Shown: positions 48,529-57,196 of the stretch, one piece after another | How the letters are laid out: the number at the start of each line of letters is the position of its first letter | Position numbering within the stretch: the stretch's first letter is position 1 | Source of the DNA: Myxococcus stipitatus | GTDB taxonomy: Bacteria > Myxococcota > Myxococcia > Myxococcales > Myxococcaceae | Direction: 5' to 3' | DNA: 64,000 nucleotides | Assembly (NCBI RefSeq): GCF_038561935.1 | Contig: NZ_CP102770.1 | Span: 124,001 to 188,000 of the forward strand | Translations under genes and position numbers: made by a program | Notes under the pieces: model-generated | Database searches by the model: none | Told to the model about the DNA's origin: nothing | What the model saw: the letters and a program-made list of their open reading frames with translations, nothing else

Positions 48529-51258
48529 TCAGAAGCTCCCGAGCCGCGCGTCCGGGTGCGCCGTGCGCAACTGGACCAAGGATGCCAGACAGCTCTGCCA
48601 CTCACCCTTCGCCATGGAGCCGGTGAACTCCTCCAGCACGGGCGCGACGACGCGGGCGAAGTTCTCGTCCTCCAGGCCCAGGTCCCGCACCAGCTCGATG
48701 ACGCGGCGCTTGGCTTCGCTCGCCGACAGGCGCTTCTGCACCTCGCCCTCGCGCGCTTCCTTCGCGCGGCCCGGGGGCAGGCCGAAGAGCATCTTGCGCA
48801 GGAAGTCGCGCAGCGCCGCGACGTCCGAGAAGCGCTCGCCACCCCCCGCCGAGGGGGCCTCCTTCGCGCCCGACGGCTTCCAGCCCTCCGGCAGGTGCGT
48901 GGGGCGGTGCTTCTCCCAGAGCAGGCGCACGGCGAACAGGCCGACCTCGCGGTCCGCGCTCTGCATCAGCCACGCGAGCCGCTCCGCGCCACCCAGCCGC
49001 GCGTAGTGCCGGCGGATGAGCTCCACCGCGACCTCCCGCGTGCTGCGCTTGGTGCTCTCCGTGAGGGAGAAGACCTTCACCGGGTCCAGCTCCTCCGGGT
49101 GCAACACGTGCCGCGCGTCCGCGCCCTCCTCACCCGCGCGCAGGAGCGCGTCGTAGGCGAGGTTGCGGATCTCCTTCGCGTCGGAGTCGGCCAGCTCGTA
49201 CACGCGCGTGTGCCAGCCCCAGGCGCGCAGCTCCGCGCGGGTGATGGTCAGCGCGAAGCGGCGCACGTCGTCGCGCGCGTCGAACAGCGCGGGCCACAGC
49301 TTCTCCGGCGTGTACGACTTGCGAGGCGCGCGCGGCTTGATGTCGTAGGACTTCGACTCCGGCTGCTCCGGGCCGATGACCGGGTGGTGGCAGCGCAGGT
49401 ACGTCTGGGCGAACGTGCGCACGGGCACCGGCTGCTTGGCGCCCAGCGCCAGGTCGAACAGACGCTCCAGGCCCGCGGCCGCGTCGCCCGTGTCGCTGAA
49501 GTCCGCGGGGGCCACGTTCTCCAGCAGGTAGCGGTGCGCGAAGTCGTGCAGCGTCGGGTCCGCGCGGCGGGCCAGCGCGAGCAGCCAGGGCACGGTGAGC
49601 TGGCGCGCGGTGAACAGCTTGCGGTTGCCCAACAGCGTCAGCGCCACGTGGCGGTGCTTCGCGCTGAAGACCAGCCCCTTCACCTTCTCCACGTCCAGCC
49701 CCGGCAGGCTGTCCGCGCGGTTCAGCCAGCGGGCCACCGTGTTGCCGATGCGACGGTGTGACGTCTTGTCCAGCAGCCACTCCGGGCCGATGGCCGCGGG
49801 CGTGTACGCCGACAGCGCCTTCACCGCCAGGTCCTCCACCGGGTCCGGGTCCTCCTCCAGCCGAGGGTCCTCGAGGAGGTCCTTCCAGAAGGCCACCGGC
49901 ATCTCCGTGCCGGGGTACTTGGACGCGACGTAGCCCTTGGCCCAGGTGAGCTGCTCGTGCGTGCCCAGGTACATGTCGCGCAGGAAGCTGGCGGTCAGCT
50001 CCGCGCGGTCGAAGGACTGCTCCAGCGACTTCGCCGCGAAGGCCGCCGTGGACTTGTACGACAGGAGCTGGCCCAGCAGCTCGATGCCCAGGTCGCGCGG
50101 GTTGCGCTTCTCCAGCAGCGCGGCGGCGAAGGCCTTCACGTCGTTGGCGCCTTCGGCCACCAGCGTCACCAGCCGCTCGGTGGGCATGTCCGGCGCGTGG
50201 GCGCGGGCGTACTCGATGGCGTACGTGCGCGCCTTGTTGCTGGGGGACATGAGCAGCGCGAGCACCGCCTCGTGCAGCCCCAGCTCCCGCAGCTTGCCCT
50301 GGTGGAACTCAGGCGAGCCCTGCAGCGTCTCCACTAGGAAGTCGTGGGCGCTGGCCAGCGGACGGCGCGCGAGCCGGTCCAGCCACGCGGGCGTCACCTT
50401 GCGCAGCGCCTCCGGGAAGTCCTTGCGCAGGCCCTGGATGGCGAAGCGCGCGGCCGGGTCCGACAGGCACGTGTCCAAAAGCCGCATCAGCGCGTCCGGC
50501 GAGCGCTTCCACGCGTCGGAGAACGCGCGGTGCTTCACCATGTCCGTCGGCGGCTGGATGGGGAAGGCGCGCGTCGAGTACTTCTTGGAGTCGTGCGCCC
50601 AGATGTGATGGGCCACCCACAGCGAGGACCACGACGTGTTCTCGTCGTAGTGGCGCAGCACCTCCACGGCGAACTGCGGGTACAGCTCCGGGACGGCCGC
50701 CCCCAGGTGGCGCAGGTAGCGCCACGCGCGCAGGCGCAGGTAGTGGAGCGTGCCGATGGAGACCTCGTGCGCGTGGGCCCGGCGGCGCTCCACGTCGAAG
50801 CGCCACGCGAGCACGCCGAACATCTCCGCGTCGTGGTCGGCCTCGGCCCGCTTGTAGATGCGCTTGAGGCCGCCCCACAGACCGAACTTCAGGTCCGCGC
50901 TGCGCGCGATGTCGATGAGGATGGCGCGCGAGGCCTCGGTCTTGCGCTCGTAGAGGGAGACGAGCAGGTCCGCCAGCGCGAAGCGCGCCGGCATGGGCAG
51001 GTCCTTCTGCGCGAGGAAGCGCTGCCACGCCGCATGCGAGTAGGCGCGCCGCTGCTTGACGCCACCCTGGAACCACGACTGGGACAGCGTGGAGCGCAGC
51101 TTCGTGAAGGTGAAGGCGCCCTTGGGCGGTGCCTTGCCAGGCTCGGGCGTGGGCTCCGGCTGCTCAAGGAAGGCGAGCACGGCACTGGCCAGGTCCGGTG
51201 ACTCCGCCTGGGCCAACCGCTCGAGGTCTGCTGCGTTCAGCGCATCGCTCGTCGACAT
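48529..51258 (-). CDS. 909-residue helical-repeat protein, first gene of the SWIM operon
   Basis: A 909-residue soluble protein, no signal peptide. It is mostly helical and repeat-like, with segments such as WLDRLARRPLASAHDFLVETL, FGLWGGLKRIYKRAEADHDAEMFGVLAWRFD (in part) and RDDVRRFALTITRAELRAW that resemble HEAT-type pairs, but no named family was recognised. It has two conspicuous Trp/His-rich tracts (SLWVAHHIWAHDSKKYS; RCHHPVIGPEQPE). The C-terminal ~110 residues contain a Lys/Arg/Glu-rich helix (LFGLPPGRAKEAREGEV). ATG at 51258; a GATAAG -10-like box and a 16-bp palindrome lie directly upstream, so this is the first gene of the operon. Function unknown; co-occurrence with WD40/HEAT and SWIM proteins hints at a DNA- or protein-linked complex. 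Confidence 0.78.
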   Translation of the reverse strand: MSTSDALNAADLERLAQAESPDLASAVLAFLEQPEPTPEPGKAPPKGAFTFTKLRSTLSQSWFQGGVKQRRAYSHAAWQRFLAQKDLPMPARFALADLLVSLYERKTEASRAILIDIARSADLKFGLWGGLKRIYKRAEADHDAEMFGVLAWRFDVERRRAHAHEVSIGTLHYLRLRAWRYLRHLGAAVPELYPQFAVEVLRHYDENTSWSSLWVAHHIWAHDSKKYSTRAFPIQPPTDMVKHRAFSDAWKRSPDALMRLLDTCLSDPAARFAIQGLRKDFPEALRKVTPAWLDRLARRPLASAHDFLVETLQGSPEFHQGKLRELGLHEAVLALLMSPSNKARTYAIEYARAHAPDMPTERLVTLVAEGANDVKAFAAALLEKRNPRDLGIELLGQLLSYKSTAAFAAKSLEQSFDRAELTASFLRDMYLGTHEQLTWAKGYVASKYPGTEMPVAFWKDLLEDPRLEEDPDPVEDLAVKALSAYTPAAIGPEWLLDKTSHRRIGNTVARWLNRADSLPGLDVEKVKGLVFSAKHRHVALTLLGNRKLFTARQLTVPWLLALARRADPTLHDFAHRYLLENVAPADFSDTGDAAAGLERLFDLALGAKQPVPVRTFAQTYLRCHHPVIGPEQPESKSYDIKPRAPRKSYTPEKLWPALFDARDDVRRFALTITRAELRAWGWHTRVYELADSDAKEIRNLAYDALLRAGEEGADARHVLHPEELDPVKVFSLTESTKRSTREVAVELIRRHYARLGGAERLAWLMQSADREVGLFAVRLLWEKHRPTHLPEGWKPSGAKEAPSAGGGERFSDVAALRDFLRKMLFGLPPGRAKEAREGEVQKRLSASEAKRRVIELVRDLGLEDENFARVVAPVLEEFTGSMAKGEWQSCLASLVQLRTAHPDARLGSF

Positions 51259-51269
51259 GGGCCCGAGGA

Positions 51270-51299
51270 CTTATCACAAGCCGACACTGTGGACAGTGT
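51270..51299 (-). promoter_or_regulatory. 16-bp palindromic operator and -10-like box of the 909-residue/HEAT/SWIM operon
   Basis: ACACTGTCCACAGTGT (51284-51299, minus strand) is a perfect palindrome with 7-base arms and a 2-base centre. It ends 8 bases before GATAAG (51270-51275), so it overlaps the -35 region, a typical repressor position. The ATG is 12 bases further on. Confidence 0.55.
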
Positions 51300-51356
51300 G
51301 CGCACGCCCGAGCCTGGGAAGTCTTGCTTTCAGAGAGGGCGTGTGGCGAGGCCCCC

Positions 51357-54300
51357 TCACGGGTCGGCGAGGGGCACCCACCGAGGCCGCAGGTCGACGG
51401 GGGTGATGCCCGAGGAGGAGAGCTCCACCTCCTCGCGGTGGAGCAGGACCTGACGCGTCCGGACGTTCGTGCCCCTCATGACGAAGGTGTAGCGGCCCAG
51501 GGGCAGCTCGGGGAATGTCAGCTGCTCCTCCAGGGACGTGGGGTCGTCCAGGCGCGGCACGGCGAGGGCGGTGGAGAGCAGCTCCCACTGCCTCCGGGAG
51601 GTGATGGGCGGCAAGGGCGCCGGGAAGAGGTGGACCTTGATGAAGGCGATGCCATCGAAGGGGTCCTCGGGGTTGCGGGCCGCCTGCGCCAGCCGCAGCT
51701 GGAGCGTGGCCTGGCCCACCCGCTCCTGGAACTGGAGGGTCTTGTTCTCGGAGGGGCCCAGGTGCACGAGCCGCGGAAGGAAGGAGACGCCGCCGCCCTC
51801 GGCGTTCACCGCCTCCGTCGGGGCGATGGCGTAGTCCCCGGGCATGAGTCCCGAGGCGATGAACGTCCCCTGCCGGCCTCGGGTGTACTTGTAGCGGGTG
51901 TCCTCGTTCTGGGGCGCCAGCGGCGTGATTCCCACGTGGCTCTGGACGGGACGTCCGCGTCGGTCCACCACGCTGCCCTCCAGCCTCGAGCCGGCGGAGA
52001 GCCGCGTCTCCAGCTCCGTGTCCGCCGGGCCGACGTGCTCCTCATGCGACAGGTAGTCGGAGTGGCGGAACTTCAGCAGCAGGGGCCCGGGCTCCAGGGG
52101 CGGCAGCTCGAAGACGCCTCCCGCGCCCGTGGTCGCGAGCGCGAGGGGCGCGACATACGCCTCCGGGTCCCGGCCTGGCGTGGAGGAGGGTGGGGTGCTG
52201 GCTTCAATCTCCACGCCGAACAGGGGCTGGGAGGTGCGCGCGTCCAGCACCCGGCCGCGCACCCGCCGCCCCGCCTTGAGGACCACGTCGCCCAGGTCCA
52301 CGTCCTGGCCCGCCGCCACGTGGACCTCGCGCACCAGTCGCGTGAGGCCCGGGGCCTCCAGCGTCAGCGTCATGTCGCCGGGTTGATCCACCGGGACGCG
52401 GAAGGCGCCGAGTGGATCCCTCCGGGGCTCCTCGTTGATGTTGAAGCGGGTGATGGGGGAGTAGTCCTCGCGCATCAGCCGGCCTCGCACGCTCCCCTGG
52501 TACAGCAGCACCAGCCGGACGTCCTTCGCGCCAGCGGGCACGAGGACCTGGGGCTCGTGCGGCGCCGGGGCCTCGCTGGAGACGGGCTCGCCGCGCAGGA
52601 CGTAGCCCTGCTTCTGGATCATCAGCCGGCAGGTCCCCGGCGGCACATGGTGGAGGGTGAAGCGCCCCTGGGCATCCGTGGTGGCGATGGAGGGCACCAC
52701 GGAGTCCGTGAGGGACTCCTCGTCCATGCGCGCGAGCGTCTGCTCCAGGGAGGCGCCATGCACCCCGACGTCGGCGACGGGGATGCCCGCTTCATCCACG
52801 ACGATGCCGGACACGGACAGCCCGGTCTCCATGCGCACCGTCACCTTCGTCGTCTCCCGGTCGCGGAGCTCCACGGGGAGCGAGGCGCGGTGCACGCCGC
52901 CCACCTCGAACTCCGCCACCAGCGAGTACGGCCCTCCCGCGGGCAGGCCGCCCACGCTGAACCGCCCGTGCTCGTCACTGGGGCCCATGGAGACGAGGAG
53001 CTCCTTCTCCTTGGCGTCATGGAGGGTGAGGGTGACCTCCGGGATGGGCTCGCCTCGCGTGTCCACCACGACGCCTTGCAGCCGCGCGCCCGGGTCCATC
53101 ACCAGCTTCACGCCCCGGGCGGGCGCCTCCACCTCCACGGGGGCTCCGACGAACCCCTCGGCCTCGGGGGTGATGATGTGGAGCCCCGGCTCGGTCAGGT
53201 TGAGCAGGAAGTGGCCCTGCTCGTTGGTGTACGAGTCCACCGTCTCGTCCTGCTCGTATGGCGACTCCGAGGGCCTCTCATGGCGGGCGCGCAGCGCGCG
53301 CTCCCGCTTCACACCGGTGACGAGCGCCTCCGCGAGCGGCTTGCCCTCCGGGTCCGTGACGAAGCCTTCCACGACGAAGGCGCGCTTCATCACGAAGTCC
53401 ACGGGCGGCATGTCGGCCGTCACCATGAGGCTCTGGGGCTCGGACTGCTGGAAGCCCTCCGCCCAGGCGCTGAACGACATGCGGTCCGGGGGCGCGCGGT
53501 CGAGCACGAAGCTGCCGTCCTCCTTCGTGGTGGCGTGGATGACGCGGGTGCGGAGCACTTCCTGCGCCGCGTTCATCTCCACCATCGCGTCGGGGATGGG
53601 CTTGCCGGCCTCGTCGCGCACCGTGCCCACCACGCGCAAGAGCGTCCCCAGCCGCACCGTCACCTCCACCCGGTCCTGCTCCTCCTCCAGCTCCGTCACC
53701 ACCTCGCCCTGCTGGTCGCCGTGGCGCGCCCAGAGGATGAAGCGCCCGGGCGGGAGGTTCTCCAGCGTGAAGCGCCCCTGCGCGTCCGTCACCTGTCGAT
53801 GCCAGGCGTCGTGGGTTTCGACCTGGGCCCCCGCGACGGGGCGCTCGTCCTGGAGCACCTGGCCGACGATGCTCCGAGGCCGGTGCAGCACGAGCTCCTC
53901 CTCGTGCAGGCTCTCCAGGAAGAGGTCCGGCACCGAGAGCGGCAGCAGGCCCGGGCTGAAGACGACGAGCGAGTAGTCGCCCGGAGGCACGGGGCCCAGC
54001 GAGAAGCGGCCGTCCTTGTCGGTGAACGCCTCGAAGAAGCGGGAGTGCTCGAGGTGGAAGAGCGTCACGCTGGCGTTCACCACGGGACGCGCGGCCTCGT
54101 CGATGACGCGCCCCTGTCCGTGAAGCGCTCGCGCGAGCACCAGCGTCACGTCTTGCGCGCCCGCCACCACGGCGAGCTCCACCGCCGCGTCCCGGGGCGA
54201 GAGGGCCCACAGCGCGACCGTGCCCTCGGCGAGTCCCTCCAGCGTGAAGGTGCCGTCCGCCGCCGTGGTGGCGCGGCTCACCACGGGCGCCGCGCCGGAG

Positions 54301-54656
54301 CCCTCGTCCATCACCTCGAGGAGTGTCCGCACGTCCTCGCACTGGGTCGACGACAGCGGCGTTTCGGTGTCCTTGCCACACGGGCGCCCGGACAGGGACT
54401 CGCCGGGGATGGACCGCGTGGCGGAGACCTCCACGCCCGCCGCGGGGCGCTGGTCCTCGTGGAGGACGCGGCCTCGGATGGACAGCACGCCCTTCGGCGG
54501 CGGCGTGGGCTCACGCGGCGCGGAAGGCCGGGGGGCCTCGGGCCTGGGCGCGGGAGGTGCTTCGCGGGAGGGCGCGCGGAAGGAGAGGAGCGCCACGACG
54601 GAGCCCAGTGCCAGCACACCGAGCAGCAGTCCCACCGCGGATGGCCTTCGCATCAT
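51357..54656 (-). CDS. Carboxypeptidase regulatory-like repeat protein (surface or periplasmic)
   Basis: A 1099-residue protein with an N-terminal signal or anchor (SAVGLLLGVLALGSVVALLSF), a Pro-rich linker to about 55, then ten or so consecutive CarboxypepD_reg-like beta-sandwich units. Each has the pattern G-V-x-D-x-x-G-x-P-x-x-x-A-x-V followed by TTDAQGRFTLHHVPPG-like turns. No catalytic domain is seen. Such all-repeat proteins are common at myxobacterial surfaces and are thought to be adhesive or structural. Two ATG codons (54656, 54653) are adjacent; GGGAGG fits the second with better spacing. A related protein runs off the right edge (62926-64000). It is in the same direction as the acyltransferase 54 bases upstream. 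Confidence 0.83.
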   Translation of the reverse strand: MMRRPSAVGLLLGVLALGSVVALLSFRAPSREAPPAPRPEAPRPSAPREPTPPPKGVLSIRGRVLHEDQRPAAGVEVSATRSIPGESLSGRPCGKDTETPLSSTQCEDVRTLLEVMDEGSGAAPVVSRATTAADGTFTLEGLAEGTVALWALSPRDAAVELAVVAGAQDVTLVLARALHGQGRVIDEAARPVVNASVTLFHLEHSRFFEAFTDKDGRFSLGPVPPGDYSLVVFSPGLLPLSVPDLFLESLHEEELVLHRPRSIVGQVLQDERPVAGAQVETHDAWHRQVTDAQGRFTLENLPPGRFILWARHGDQQGEVVTELEEEQDRVEVTVRLGTLLRVVGTVRDEAGKPIPDAMVEMNAAQEVLRTRVIHATTKEDGSFVLDRAPPDRMSFSAWAEGFQQSEPQSLMVTADMPPVDFVMKRAFVVEGFVTDPEGKPLAEALVTGVKRERALRARHERPSESPYEQDETVDSYTNEQGHFLLNLTEPGLHIITPEAEGFVGAPVEVEAPARGVKLVMDPGARLQGVVVDTRGEPIPEVTLTLHDAKEKELLVSMGPSDEHGRFSVGGLPAGGPYSLVAEFEVGGVHRASLPVELRDRETTKVTVRMETGLSVSGIVVDEAGIPVADVGVHGASLEQTLARMDEESLTDSVVPSIATTDAQGRFTLHHVPPGTCRLMIQKQGYVLRGEPVSSEAPAPHEPQVLVPAGAKDVRLVLLYQGSVRGRLMREDYSPITRFNINEEPRRDPLGAFRVPVDQPGDMTLTLEAPGLTRLVREVHVAAGQDVDLGDVVLKAGRRVRGRVLDARTSQPLFGVEIEASTPPSSTPGRDPEAYVAPLALATTGAGGVFELPPLEPGPLLLKFRHSDYLSHEEHVGPADTELETRLSAGSRLEGSVVDRRGRPVQSHVGITPLAPQNEDTRYKYTRGRQGTFIASGLMPGDYAIAPTEAVNAEGGGVSFLPRLVHLGPSENKTLQFQERVGQATLQLRLAQAARNPEDPFDGIAFIKVHLFPAPLPPITSRRQWELLSTALAVPRLDDPTSLEEQLTFPELPLGRYTFVMRGTNVRTRQVLLHREEVELSSSGITPVDLRPRWVPLADP

Positions 54657-54710
54657 CCCCTCCCAGTGGGAGCACGCTAGCAGGGCTCTCCGGGCGAAGT
54701 CGCCACGGGC

Positions 54711-55460
54711 TCAGGTGCCGGCGGGGAGGGCTTCCAGGCGGGCCTTCTCGGCGACGATGAGGTCGCGGATGTGCTCGCGGAAGGTGGCCACGTCCTGGAA
54801 GCGCGTCGAGTCGACCGGCGGCATGACCTGGACGTGGCAGTGCGCGGACGTCTCCAGCACCAGGCCGTGCTTGGGCAGGGTGCGGGCGGTGCCCGTGAGC
54901 ACGATGGGGATGACGGGGCAGCGCATCTTCAAGGCCAGGGCGAAGGCGCCATCCTTGAAGGGCTTGAGCTGCCCGTCCGCCGAGCGCGTGCCCTCCGGGA
55001 ACATGAGGACGGGGACGCCGCGCTCCAGCCAGCGCTCGCTCTCCGCCATCATCCGGATGATGCTCTCCTTGTCCCCGCGCACGAGCGGCACATAGCGGTT
55101 GAGCCGCATGTTCCAGCCGATGAGCGGCAGGTTGAAGTTGGCGGCCTTGGAGACCCACTTGAAGGGGCGGTAGAGCCCGAAGAGGACCAGGATGTCGCCC
55201 AGCGATTCGTGGTTGGACACGAGCACCGCCGGGCCCCGCCACGGCAGGTGCTCACGGCCGTCCACCTTCAGGTGCCAGAGCGGGTTCGCGTAGAAGTAGA
55301 GCTGTGCCCAGAAGCACGAATACAGGTGCAGCACCCGCCCGTTCCGGTCGAACGGCGTGGTGAGGGCCCAGACCACGACGGCGCCGAGGAAGAGCACCAG
55401 GCTGGAGATTCCGAGGAACGTCCAGAAGACGATGGAGAACAGGAGTCGAATGGCGCGCAG
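54711..55460 (-). CDS. 1-acyl-sn-glycerol-3-phosphate acyltransferase (PlsC-type), start uncertain
   Basis: About 250 residues with a hydrophobic N-terminus (LLFSIVFWTFLGISSLVLFL), the acyltransferase motif NHESLGDIL (family HX4D; His and Asp present), motif III MFPEGTRS and PVIPIVLTGT. It would acylate lysophosphatidate in membrane lipid synthesis. Start problem: between the end of the upstream gene (55511) and the hydrophobic segment there is no ATG, GTG or TTG in frame; candidates are CTG at 55514 (overlapping the stop as CTGA), CTG at 55460 or ATT at 55451. The last two begin exactly where the family does (LRAIRLLF). Alternatively translation starts inside the cyclic-nucleotide gene upstream, or a base is miscalled. 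The coordinates given use 55460. Confidence 0.72.
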   Translation of the reverse strand: MRAIRLLFSIVFWTFLGISSLVLFLGAVVVWALTTPFDRNGRVLHLYSCFWAQLYFYANPLWHLKVDGREHLPWRGPAVLVSNHESLGDILVLFGLYRPFKWVSKAANFNLPLIGWNMRLNRYVPLVRGDKESIIRMMAESERWLERGVPVLMFPEGTRSADGQLKPFKDGAFALALKMRCPVIPIVLTGTARTLPKHGLVLETSAHCHVQVMPPVDSTRFQDVATFREHIRDLIVAEKARLEALPAGT

Positions 55461-55510
55461 TGTGCCACAGGCCCTGTCGCGTCGGGGAAGGGACTTGGGC
55501 GTGTGCTGCT

Positions 55511-56977
55511 TCAGGGCAGCACGACGACGCGCGTGTCCTCGCGAGCCACCAGCGGCAGGTGCCGCTCCACCTCGAGGAACAGGGCGCCTCGCGCCACGAG
55601 CCGAGGCGTGACGTGGGACAGCTCCACGGCACCGGAAACCATGAACAGATGGCAACCCGGCTCCAGCAGCAGCTCCTGGCCCGCGGCGAGCTCGCGCTCC
55701 ACGCCGCGCGACAGCCAGGCCCGCCGCTCCTTGCGGCCCAGGTGCGCGTAGCGGCGCTGGGCGCGAATCAAGTCGTCGAAGTGCCGCTCCGTGAGGGTGC
55801 CCCACACGTTCTTCCGCAGGCCCGCATCCGACTCGAGGAGCGGGCGCAGCGCGGCGCCGGGAATCCGCACCACCGTGGACGCGGACGCGGTGCGCACCGA
55901 CGTGCAGTGCCGCCCGCCCGCGAAGGCGGAGATTTCTCCGAACACCGTGCCGCTGCCGAGTTGGTTCACCACCTCCTCCTTGGGCCCCGCCCCCGCGAGC
56001 ACGTAGGCGGCGCCGCGCGCGAGCAGGTACAGCTCATCGCTCACGTCGCTCTGCCGGAAGACGTAGTGGCCCGGGGGCAGGGCCCGCACCTGGGCGCGCG
56101 CCGCGAGCGCCTTCAGCACGGAGGGCGCGAAGTGGGCGAACAGCGGCGAGGACTTGAGCTGCCGGGCCACCGTCGCGCGCAGGAGCCGCGCGCCGCCCGG
56201 CAGGAGGTAGGCGAGCGCCATGGCCGAGTCCACCGGACTCTGGAGGAAGCGGCCACACATGACGCGCAGGATGCTCAGGATGTTGGCCAGCGTGATGGGG
56301 ACCAGCGTCAGCAGTCCGTGGCCCTGGGTGTAGCCCGGGTTGGCCTCCAGGAAGAACCGCGCGGAGGGCTTGTCGCACTGGCGCCAGTAGTCGCGCTCCG
56401 CCTCGGAGTCCCGGGTGCGCCAGCCCACCTGCCGCAAGAGCGGCGTGTCCGGCGCCACGCGGGCCAGGCCGAACGTGGAGCCCAGCTCGTCGATGAAGTC
56501 GCGCAGCTCGGCGGGGAGGGGACACTCGCGCCGGGGCCACACCTCGCCGCAATACTTCGTGAGCAAGGCGTAGCTGGACGGGTGCACCAGCGCGCCCAGG
56601 TAATACGCGGGACGGCCGGGGTGTCGCAGGAGGTATTTCAGGACCAACGACAACGCCAGCCGAGGACTGAGGTTGCTTCCGCGATACGCACGCAGCGAGC
56701 CGGCCTCCGCGCGAAACACGGCGGTGGTGACGCCGTTGAGCTTTTTCTCAAAGACATGCAGGGCGAAGTAGCCCACCAGCAAGCCGGCTTCGTTGCGGTG
56801 GAGCTGAATCCAGGTGTGCTCGGCGGTGGAGTCCACCACGTAGCGTGCGAAACACTCGCGCTCCACGCCGTCGAAGATTTCTTGATGCACGGCGTAGAGC
56901 GCATCCGTCAGTCGCCGCCGGGCCTCGGCGGAAAGAGACTGGGGGACGACGACTTCGGTACTCGTGATACGGGACAT
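55511..56977 (-). CDS. Protein with N-terminal GNAT-like region and cyclic-nucleotide-binding domain
   Basis: A 488-residue soluble protein. Residues ~280-400 are a cyclic-nucleotide-binding beta-roll: ALPPGHYVFRQSDVSDELYLLARG, then GSGTVFGEISAFAGGRHCTSVRT, with the phosphate-binding-cassette-like GEI-x-A segment (quoted in parts). The final ~70 residues hold a second roll-like half (GVERELAAGQELLLEPGC, then FMVSGAVEL). The N-terminal ~180 residues look like an acyltransferase-like (GNAT-type) fold: HTWIQLHRNEAGLLVGYFALHVF and the segment LRHPGRPAYYLGALVHPSSY. It could sense cAMP or cGMP and act on lipids or proteins, but neither is certain. Its stop is directly ahead of the PlsC-type gene, a likely partner. 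A direct-repeat element at 57140-57172 lies about 165 bases upstream. Confidence 0.78.
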   Translation of the reverse strand: MSRITSTEVVVPQSLSAEARRRLTDALYAVHQEIFDGVERECFARYVVDSTAEHTWIQLHRNEAGLLVGYFALHVFEKKLNGVTTAVFRAEAGSLRAYRGSNLSPRLALSLVLKYLLRHPGRPAYYLGALVHPSSYALLTKYCGEVWPRRECPLPAELRDFIDELGSTFGLARVAPDTPLLRQVGWRTRDSEAERDYWRQCDKPSARFFLEANPGYTQGHGLLTLVPITLANILSILRVMCGRFLQSPVDSAMALAYLLPGGARLLRATVARQLKSSPLFAHFAPSVLKALAARAQVRALPPGHYVFRQSDVSDELYLLARGAAYVLAGAGPKEEVVNQLGSGTVFGEISAFAGGRHCTSVRTASASTVVRIPGAALRPLLESDAGLRKNVWGTLTERHFDDLIRAQRRYAHLGRKERRAWLSRGVERELAAGQELLLEPGCHLFMVSGAVELSHVTPRLVARGALFLEVERHLPLVAREDTRVVVLP

Positions 56978-57139
56978 GATGGGGCGATGCTCCGTTCAGC
57001 GCGCGGTGGAACCGCGCGAGCCGGTCGCCGATATGTCCAGGCTTCTCAGAGGACGTGAGTCCCCAGGTGGAAGGATGCCGAGTCCTCAACGCCCACCACG
57101 TCTCCAGGGAATGCGAACGCGTTTGAGATTGACGCAAAA

Positions 57140-57172
57140 CCTTGTACGAACATGCGAGCACTTGTACCAAGG
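57140..57172. promoter_or_regulatory. Repeat element upstream of the cyclic-nucleotide-binding gene
   Basis: CTTGTAC occurs at 57141-57147 and 57161-57167, a 20-bp spacing (two helical turns). CCTTGTAC (57140-57147) also pairs with GTACCAAGG (57164-57172) as an inverted repeat with one extra base. It lies in the 219-base gap between the cyclic-nucleotide gene start and the end of the ATPase gene. Confidence 0.35.
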
Positions 57173-57196
57173 TCTATCGGGTGCTCCTCGCGTGAG

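Noticed and set aside
42007..49761. Very long open frame on the plus strand opposite the HEAT/WD40 gene
   Set aside because: It is antisense to an obvious repeat protein and consists of Arg, Gly, Gln and His-rich residues without any domain, a common artefact at this GC content.
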